Made by a program: the position numbers and the translations under genes. The notes under the pieces are model-generated. The model saw only the letters and a program-made list of their open reading frames with translations. It was not told where the DNA came from and searched no databases. This document shows, in pieces, positions 57,186 to 64,000 of a DNA stretch of 64,000 nucleotides. The stretch is taken from contig MU385714.1 in assembly GCA_022497155.1 (NCBI GenBank), positions 1,178,001 through 1,242,000 of the forward strand. Direction: 5' to 3'. Within the stretch, counting starts at the first letter, position 1; the number at the start of each line of letters is the position of its first letter. The stretch comes from Whalleya microplaca (Eukaryota; Ascomycota; Sordariomycetes; Xylariales; Xylariaceae).

Positions 57186-58019
57186 GGTCGGGGCGCAACC
57201 TTCGCTACGCAAGCTCTAACATGGCGTATGTTGCAGCTTAACAGGCTTGTTCGACTTGTCACTGTGCCCGCTATTTCGGCAATACCATCAACAGGTAATA
57301 TGCCAGAGAGGCTCAAGACAATAACCCCTACGCCGGGTCGAGTTGCGGCTTCTAAAGACCTTAGCTAAAGTCGCCGATATGAGCGTAGGTGACACAACAA
57401 GCTATATCCGACAACTGAAAGCACTCTGTGAACTAAGGGTTTTCTTCGAAGAAGCAAATTTTAGCTGGATATTCGACATATCGCTTTTGAGCCCAAATGA
57501 ATCTTGAGTTCAGCTGACCTGCCTACTTAATGGTAGGTAGTAGAACTCCCGACTACGAGGTGCATTATGCCCGCCTGGCTCTCACGTGGAGACCACGATA
57601 AGAGCTTAAAATAGCACGAGAGCAAATTGCGTGGTTTCTTTCTATATTACTTACCCCGTCGCCAACACACTACCGATGAACTCCCTTCAGGGCGGTAGGC
57701 GGCAACGAGGTTGTGGGGAAGCCTGGGGTAATTCATCCGCTCGGCAATTCCATCCGTAATTCGATGGGCTAGATGACCAATTGCATCTCTCGAATTTATT
57801 GTTTCAGCCTGCATGTAGATAGAATCTGACCAAATTGAACAAACGGAGCAAAGGAGTCCTTGTATTGATACTGATAATAGGTAGACATGGTGGAGGCATA
57901 AAATCCTGGTCACTCGCATCCTGGATCATCCGTCGATCTGCCTACTCGAACCAGGATTTCGCTCTTGACCCGAGAAATACAATCACTTGGCCCTTAAGAC
58001 AGCCCGTAAAAGAAGCAAA
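57186..58019. other. Intergenic upstream of the AA9 gene
   Basis: 834 bp. No supported gene; it presumably includes the promoter of the AA9 gene. TAGGTAG-type short repeats occur at 57515-57541. Confidence 0.5.
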
Positions 58020-59345
58020 ATGACGAGATCATCGCTCTTTGCTATGCTTGCAGCCCTCGCTGCTACCAAAGTAGCAGGGCATGCTTTGTTCCAGGCTCTT
58101 TGGGTTGACGGAGTTGACATGATAAGTGCAATCCTCATAATGCTAGACAACGGCAAGCTGACTCGGCCAGCACGGCTCTCAGTGTGTTCGGATGCCAGCG
58201 TCGAACAGCCCTGTTACCAGTGTTGGCAGTACTGATATTCGGTGCAATGCCGGAGGTAGCAGGGGCGTCTCAGGCAAGTGTGCGGTGCAGGCGGGTTCTA
58301 CCGTGACAGTCGAGATGCATCAGGTAAATAGATAGCGGCGATGAATGCTACAGATAGTAACTAGCTAATGGCTGGATAGCAACCTGGCGACCGATCATGC
58401 GGTAGTGAAGCGATCGGAGGTGCTCACTATGGGCCTGTGAACGTTTATCTAAGTCAAGTTTCCGACGCCTCGACTGCCGACGGATCGAGTTCCTGGTATA
58501 AGATATTCGCCGACTCCTGGTCAGCGAAGGGTTCGGTTGGTGACGGGGACAACTGGGGCACCAACGACCTCAACACCTGTTGCGGCAAAATGGATGTGCC
58601 AATTCCTGCAGACACACCAGCAGGAGATGTGAGTAACATCCAGTGTCACCTAACTCATTACTTTACCTTCGCTGTGCTATTTCAAGTGCAGGAGACCCCC
58701 TTTTAGGGTGTTTTCAGGAGATGTATAATAACTCCTGATCATTCGCAAAACAGTCTAGAAAGAGACAAGGCTGACCCTAAGTGCTACAGTATCTCCTTCG
58801 CGCTGAAGTAATTGCACTCCATACAGCAGGTTCAGCAGGCGGCGCTCAGTTTTACATTTCCTGCTACCAGATTACTGTCGCCGGTGGATCGTCCGCAGCA
58901 GCTGCCGCTTTGCCCGCAGGCGTCAGCCTCCCAGGAGCATATAAGGCCAGTGATCCAGGTATCCAAGTCAACATTCACGCGAAGATCGACAAGTACATAA
59001 ACCCTGGTCCAGATGTCATTGCTAGCGGAACCACCAAGGTGGCCGGCTCTGGTTGCACTGGCTGTGCGGACACATGCTCTGCTGGTTCTGGGCCTGTCGG
59101 CACAGCTGTTGGATCTGCCCCACAACCGAGTGCAGGGAGTGGAAGCTCTACTGGAGGTTCGGCACCGTGTGCCCAGACACAATATCAGCAATGTGGTGGA
59201 GAGGGCTACACAGGCTGCACTACATGTGCTGTAAGTCCAAAACAACTAAAACTTCAATATGTACAGCACATTGACTGACCATTTCGAATAGGATGGCCTT
59301 ACTTGCCGCGATGTCTCTGCTCCATACTATTCTCAATGTGCTTGA
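58020..59345 (+). CDS. AA9 lytic polysaccharide monooxygenase with C-terminal CBM1; first intron has an AT donor
   Basis: Exons 58020-58121, 58183-58323, 58380-58628, 58790-59230 and 59292-59345 would encode 328 residues. After the signal peptide (to Gly20) the mature chain starts with His21, the N-terminal copper-brace histidine. The second brace histidine is in GGAHYGPV (about 97), and the axial region is GGAQFYISCYQI (Tyr about 186). A Gly/Ser linker leads to a complete CBM1 (QYQQCGGEGYTGCTTCADGLTC...YYSQC) split by the last intron. AA9 enzymes oxidatively cleave cellulose and some hemicelluloses using copper. Intron 1 is odd: DGVDM is followed by ATAAGT where GTAAGT is expected, while the acceptor CTCAG and downstream frame (CVRMPASNSPV) are perfect. 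Reading through hits a stop at 58233. Either a rare AT-AG intron is used or a G-to-A change has disabled the gene. Confidence 0.85.
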
Positions 59346-59754
59346 GAGAGTTGAGCGATGTAGGTCATGGATCATGCATTGATTGGTATCAAGGTCAAAT
59401 CACTCTCCCTCATTGCAGCATACACATTAGAGTAAGATTATGATGTGGTACGCGTTCATGGGGCGTATAGCTCTAAGGCTCAGAAACCTCTGGCAATCTG
59501 TGCCTACATATCTTGAATAGTATATCAGTCGTATCAAATCACTACACAACGAATATTAGTCGAACGCATTCAGTAATAGAAACCTAGGTTCATGTTTCTC
59601 GCTTAGAGCTGGATCCACTTACGCACCCCTTTCCACTTTCTTGTCTCGGTATGCCGTCTCGAGCAAGTAGTATTCATTGAGTCCTTTTTATAGTATCAAC
59701 ACCTAAGTTAAATCCCACATATAATCGTATGAAAGGGGTTTATGATTTGACACC
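59346..59754. other. Intergenic between convergent genes
   Basis: 409 bp with an ACCTAGGT palindrome at 59582-59589. Nothing else seen. Confidence 0.55.
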
Positions 59755-60948
59755 TCAAGGTCTAGAGCTCATATCCCTTTGTGCTATCAGCTTTGTAAGC
59801 CGCTTATCAGCCCCATGTTTGACTAGAGCATCCTGTTTCCAATCATTCCAAGTCGTCTCATCCCCAAAAGCCGATCTCAACCCCTGAAACAGAGTCACCG
59901 TATCCTCCCAACTAGAGCCATAAGGTTGCGGCAACAGGTTAAACCAGAATCTCTGCAGATGCCTTCCTTCCAGCACACAATTCGCCATTCCAGGTCTTCC
60001 TCTATTTTCCAACAGTCTGGCAAAACACTCTTCGTCTTTTGAAACTTCGTTCTTGCCTTCATAGAACTCACCAACGGGCCACATCATACACGGCGCGCTA
60101 AAGGCGTCTCGGTAAGAGACGGTACGCGCCCATTCCCAGTCTATGATGCCAACTATGTCAAAATCAGAGTTGACTAGTATGTGGTCGCCTTTCTCGTCCG
60201 GATGTTTGAGATAGAATTTCTCGTCTGTTTCGCGGCCGTCTAGGAGTCTGTCAAGAACCTCGAGTCGGTACAGACGCATTAAGTACTCGTCTACCGGATT
60301 ATGAATCCCCATCTCGCCACTAGCTACCATATCGAGGCAGTAGTTAACTGTCTTTTCAGCTTCTTCACGGGAGGAGAAAAAGGGACCAAAGGTGCCGCCG
60401 GAATTAGGTCGGTATAGTCTCGAAGTCGAGAGCCCCTGAATGTCCGGATTGCTTCCCTCTGATACTGGCATTAAAGAGCCCAGTTTATCGAATGGATGCC
60501 TTTCGAGCTCGATGAAAATATCCACCAACTGTTCCATGACTTTCTGTTTCTGTGCTTCCGTCGCCGCGTTCCAGTCAAATGGCTTACCATCGATCTTCTC
60601 CATCAAGATATAACCCACACCGACCCCATCCACACCATCCGCGTCCTTTGCACATGACCAGTCGTAGACCCTTGGAACCGGTATCTTGGTCCTCGAAGCC
60701 AGGAACTCCATGGTGGCGACCTCGCTGCGCAGGACGTAGACTTGAACCTCGGGCGGCGGTGACTTGACAGCGTCAATGCGGAATCTTGCCATCCATTCCA
60801 CCCCGTCTGAGAACGTGATGATGGCGTGGCAATTCTGGCCACCCATCATGCCTGCGAGCGCATTCCGGGAGAGATCGGCGTTACAGTCGATCCCGCCACG
60901 AAGACTCGAGGCCCGCGCACAGAGCGCGGCCTTGTTTATTCGCTTCAT
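59755..60948 (-). CDS. Aminoglycoside-phosphotransferase-like (APH) kinase-fold protein
   Basis: 397 residues from the ATG at 60948. The frame is open further upstream to about 61023 and reads GDLAAYDVQWAAAEG, which fits the N-terminus of this family. A short 5' exon is therefore likely, but I could not find one in phase (acceptor CAAG near 61024). The domain is PF01636-like: CHAIITFSDGVEWMARFR as the nucleotide-loop strand, VATMEFLASRTKIPVPRVYDW with the conserved helix, GYILMEKIDGKPF as the hinge, and KGDHILVNSDFDIVGIIDWEWA as a modified catalytic/metal-binding loop. In bacterial APH the loop is HxDxxxxN; here GDHILVN keeps Asp and Asn but lacks the first His, as in many fungal relatives. 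Kinase activity and substrate are unproven. These proteins are abundant in fungi and do not imply drug resistance. Confidence 0.82.
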   Translation of the reverse strand: MKRINKAALCARASSLRGGIDCNADLSRNALAGMMGGQNCHAIITFSDGVEWMARFRIDAVKSPPPEVQVYVLRSEVATMEFLASRTKIPVPRVYDWSCAKDADGVDGVGVGYILMEKIDGKPFDWNAATEAQKQKVMEQLVDIFIELERHPFDKLGSLMPVSEGSNPDIQGLSTSRLYRPNSGGTFGPFFSSREEAEKTVNYCLDMVASGEMGIHNPVDEYLMRLYRLEVLDRLLDGRETDEKFYLKHPDEKGDHILVNSDFDIVGIIDWEWARTVSYRDAFSAPCMMWPVGEFYEGKNEVSKDEECFARLLENRGRPGMANCVLEGRHLQRFWFNLLPQPYGSSWEDTVTLFQGLRSAFGDETTWNDWKQDALVKHGADKRLTKLIAQRDMSSRP

Positions 60949-62232
60949 GAGCTGCGGTATCTTGCGGCCCTCGGCAGCTGCCCACTGGACATCGTAGGCA
61001 GCCAGGTCTCCCTTCAGAGCTTGTTAGCGACCTTAAGAGTATTCTTCACCGTTTGTAAAAGGTGGTCAAATTACGTCAAGTCGTGGGCAGTCATGTAACT
61101 TGCATCGCAAGTGGGTTTGGCATAGGTGACGGTCACAACCAATGCAGTCCCCAGGGCCTTGAAAGGCTGGACGAGTACAAGAATCCCAATCGCAGAACCG
61201 AAGAGGCATGGTTGGCCTATACAGTTTTTAGAACAGAGACCCTTCTGTGATGAGCCACACTCCAGCTTAATGTATGTCAGCGTGGTGGTAGAAAGCTAAG
61301 GTGCTCACAGCATCACACCCACTTGGATATTACAGTTCAATCACCTAGGGCCGACACATCTTATACCAGCGCTTGCCTTTCACTTTCACCATGATAAGCG
61401 AAATTAGTGAGTGGCCAAGTCCAACATACTTTTACTAGGATTCTGGGACGACCAACAACAGGTGGAGATATGCATGCAGCCCTGTAGCCCCTTGCACCGC
61501 ATATGCTAGACACAATCACACCGCGATTTACACTTCAGATGGGACTGATGGGGTACAGACGATCCAAGTGCCTCAACCGATAGTGTAACTCGACGACTAT
61601 AGGCCATTAGTCTTCATGGTCGAAGAATTGCTCCCTTGAACGACATATTCGGCTGCCTAGAGCCTGGACGTTGAAAAAGGGTTAAGGTATCTGTATATTC
61701 TTCCCCCTCAGCTGCAAATATATTCAATCAGGAATGATATTAATCTGGCATGTGACATTTAAGGGCTGTAGGAAAAGTAGTTCATCACGATTATCATCAT
61801 GGATTCGCGATGCTCAAGACCGACCACGCGACAGTGGTTGTTTAAGTCGAGAGGTTATTCACATAATGCAGCTCTCTTTTGGTTTAAATGCAATTTAGTG
61901 TGATACCTCGGTTCGGCCCGAGACCACTACGCGCGATTTGTGCAGCGGATTCCCTTTGTACATAAGTATCTTACTGTGCTAGGTTACATAACTCCACCGT
62001 AGCTTTCCCTGCTCCAAATCATCATCCGATCGTGGAGACTTCGGACGTCGTCAAGTGCTTCGTTCTATTCCGCGTTTGCTGATTCCGAAGTTCGCCAAAG
62101 CATTGCTATTCGAGTGCTTTACATCTGCAAGTGCCCAGCTACACAAGGGGGCACGTCAAGCCAATCGCTGCACCCCAAACCATCATAGCTGCAAGGACGT
62201 AGATCGCCGCGTGTGATCACCGCATCGTAACC
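60949..62232. other. Intergenic between divergent genes
   Basis: 1.28 kb. The first 75 bp may belong to an upstream coding extension of the APH-like gene. No other gene seen. A C-rich leader precedes the DUF2470 start. Confidence 0.5.
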
Positions 62233-62895
62233 ATGGCCCTCGACGAAGCAAGCAAAGCCCGCATGATGGCGCACATGAACAAGGACCACACCTTCGAGCT
62301 GAAGCAGTACCTGCGCGCCTTCAACGGCGTTTCCGCCTTCGCCGCCCGCGACGCCCAGCTCACGGACATGACGCTCGACACCCTGACGGTCCGGTCGGCC
62401 TCCGGCACGCACACCGTCGCCGTCTCCCCGCCCATGAAGACCGCGATGGACGCCCGCGTGCGCCTCGTCGACATGGCCAAGACCGCACAGCAGAAGCTCG
62501 GCGTCAGCGATATCCAGATCTCGGCCTTCACCCTGCCCCGCGGCGCCGGCATCGTGTCCTTCACCGGCGTCACGCTGTATTTCGTCGCCGCCGCGACCCT
62601 GGGGCTCGTGCAGCCTGATACGGAGGCGTGGCGCCTGCTCGACGCGGTTTTCCCCTACGGCGCCGAGGGATACAGGTGGCTTGTGAAGGCGATATTCATT
62701 CCGGTGTTGGCTATCCATGTGACGGAGGCGTGGTGGATGTCTCGCACGAGGCTGGAGAAGCATGGCATTGATGTGGGAAGTAAGCTGTGGCTGCTGTGGG
62801 TAGCTAATGCGTTTCTGGAAGGCCTTCCGGCTATGATGAGATTCGATGGTCTTGTCGACACGGAGAAGAAGAAGAGGGAGAGTGCTAAGCATTAA
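62233..62895 (+). CDS. DUF2470 domain membrane protein
   Basis: A single-exon gene of 220 residues. Residues about 6-85 are a DUF2470 domain (PF10615): MAHMNKDHTFELKQYLRAF matches the signature H-N-x-D-H helix shared with the C-terminal domain of heme-oxygenase/HugZ-like split-barrel proteins. The C-terminal half has three hydrophobic segments (IVSFTGVTLYFVAAATLGL, KAIFIPVLAIHVTEAWW, LWLLWVANAFLEGLPAM), as in the DUF4499-like fungal membrane domain. The tail is lysine-rich (DTEKKKRESAKH), resembling an ER-retrieval-like dilysine end, although not exact. The first half is very GC-rich with C/G third positions. Heme or metal involvement is suggested only by the domain relationship; the function is unknown. 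Confidence 0.85.
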   Translation: MALDEASKARMMAHMNKDHTFELKQYLRAFNGVSAFAARDAQLTDMTLDTLTVRSASGTHTVAVSPPMKTAMDARVRLVDMAKTAQQKLGVSDIQISAFTLPRGAGIVSFTGVTLYFVAAATLGLVQPDTEAWRLLDAVFPYGAEGYRWLVKAIFIPVLAIHVTEAWWMSRTRLEKHGIDVGSKLWLLWVANAFLEGLPAMMRFDGLVDTEKKKRESAKH

Positions 62896-63940
62896 TGACA
62901 GGTTTTTCAGACTGTTGATTGCTCCTCCAGTCTATTTATATGTGTAAGTATACATGATATATTGGAGACATGGAAACATTTTAATGATATGTTAATTCGC
63001 ATGTAATAGGTATGTTTCAATGTATATTCCAACTAAGCCTTCAGTTGGTTAGTAGTTAATGAGAGGAAATCCTAGTTTAGACGTAAGTCTCCTCCACAGA
63101 AGTCACTATGGACTTGTTTTAGAGCGTCGAGGATTGCATGGCTTTCATAGTCGTTCTCGCATATATCAAGTATAAGCTCATGCTGCCCTCTATAAGGACT
63201 GATCATCCCATCAAATGAGAGAACGACGTGGATTTTCCAGTGCATCCATAAAGCTCTCGGTACTCGTTTCATGTTGATCAAGTTAACCCCTCAGCCGCCC
63301 TCATGATCTGCATTCATTCAATCTACTAATGAATTAGGATACGACTTGATCTTGTGGCATTTCAAGATCAGCGTCCATCTCAAGGCAATTGATGTGATGT
63401 GAGACATCACAACCATAGGCTTTCTAACATGCACCACGTCATTCAATCTGTGATGTGCGGCGTAATGCAATCACATCTAAGTTACTTTACTTTGGTACAT
63501 CTCAAGAATTGGGTCAAAGGTTCAGGGTTTGAGAGATGAAATGTCTCGATTACTTCCCTAAATTACTTGTTTGAGAGTGATGTGGCTGCCAAACTGACTC
63601 GGGAAGTCGCTACAGATTCGTGGAGGTGCCGGTCGATATCCTCCCACAAAATCAATGCAGAGCAAAACAATACTTCCGACCTTCCCAAGTATCTATTCCA
63701 TCGCATTTCTCAATTTCTGATCCTATCACTCGTTAGTACCATCCTGAAAGAAAGAGAGTAGTAAGGGTATTTCATGTGCACATACCATCATATCCAAAGC
63801 TCCGGATTAGTTTACCATTCCATTCCGCCTCCCAGACCTCTAGCCCGACATCCGGTTCCCAGCTCAACGCCCCTCCAGCCCGATTCCATTTTGTTGTCTT
63901 CCACCATCCCCACCCACGGACTAAAGTGTGAAGTCTGTCG
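62896..63940. other. Intergenic, no gene supported
   Basis: About 1 kb. Small frames (63072-63281 minus; 63567-63761 plus) are unsupported. From about 63810 the plus strand becomes C/T-rich (CCATCCCCACCC), as in a fungal 5' leader. Confidence 0.45.
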
Positions 63941-64000
63941 ATGGGCCACTCCCGCCAATCCTATACTCATCCGTCGGCTCAAACCGGGTCACAGCAGGCA
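63941..64000 (+). CDS. Possible 5' end of a gene running out of the window
   Basis: An ATG at 63941 follows a C/T-rich leader and opens a Ser/Gln-rich frame (MGHSRQSYTHPSAQTGSQQ) that continues past the window edge. Twenty codons are too few for a family call. Alternatives on the minus strand are a short C-terminal frame ending at 63921 (FEPTDEYRIGGSG) or a Trp-rich frame from 63960. The plus-strand reading is preferred for its leader composition only. Confidence 0.25.
   Translation, partial: MGHSRQSYTHPSAQTGSQQA

Noticed and set aside
63733..63960. Trp-rich minus-strand two-exon model at the right edge
   Set aside because: Tryptophan excess is explained by CCA/CCC-rich plus-strand DNA; the plus-strand leader reading is simpler.

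Overview
The window is nuclear DNA from a filamentous ascomycete (Pezizomycotina, most likely a Sordariomycete). The evidence is short spliceosomal introns (about 42-180 bp, with CTAAC/CTGAC-like branch sites), fungal-only protein families (2EXR proteins, Zn2Cys6 regulators, fungal CorA-like protein, AA9 lytic polysaccharide monooxygenase with CBM1, MCH1), long intergenic stretches, and recurrent TACCTAGGTA-type motifs between genes. No rRNA, tRNA, CRISPR array, virus or intact transposon was recognised. Gene models were assembled by eye from reading frame, splice signals and phase; no search was run.

Left part (1-12.9 kb): the 3' end of a rhodopsin-like/PTH11-type membrane protein; a 2EXR protein; a compact group made of a gamma-glutamylcyclotransferase-like protein (-), a divergently transcribed glutamine-synthetase-fold amidoligase (+) and a secreted S51 cyanophycinase-like peptidase (-); a second 2EXR protein; a maltose-type sugar transporter; and a tiny His-Gly-repeat protein. 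The amidoligase/cyclotransferase/S51 trio is the most interesting locus: all three families make or break gamma-glutamyl or isopeptide-type amide bonds, and amidoligase plus AIG2-like cyclotransferase is a known bacterial gene pairing.

Middle part (15.5-41 kb): a six-segment CorA-like transporter with an apparent single-base frameshift, a small secreted protein, a secreted type-B carboxylesterase, an F-box protein, the MCH1 transporter, a second small secreted protein, threonine synthase (five exons), a decayed F-box-like gene with an Asp/Glu repeat, and a MAPEG membrane protein containing a 21-nt mini-exon.

Right part (42-64 kb): a Zn2Cys6 regulator divergent from a secreted phosphoesterase (acid phosphatase type), a second Zn2Cys6 regulator whose zinc cluster is split by a GC-AG intron, a gene-poor 5.9 kb stretch, a truncated RWD/DUF1115-like fragment, an AA9-CBM1 enzyme whose first intron has an AT instead of a GT donor, an APH-type kinase-like protein and a DUF2470 membrane protein. 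The many secreted hydrolases, AA9, sugar transporter and small secreted proteins fit a plant-associated or litter-decaying lifestyle (inference).
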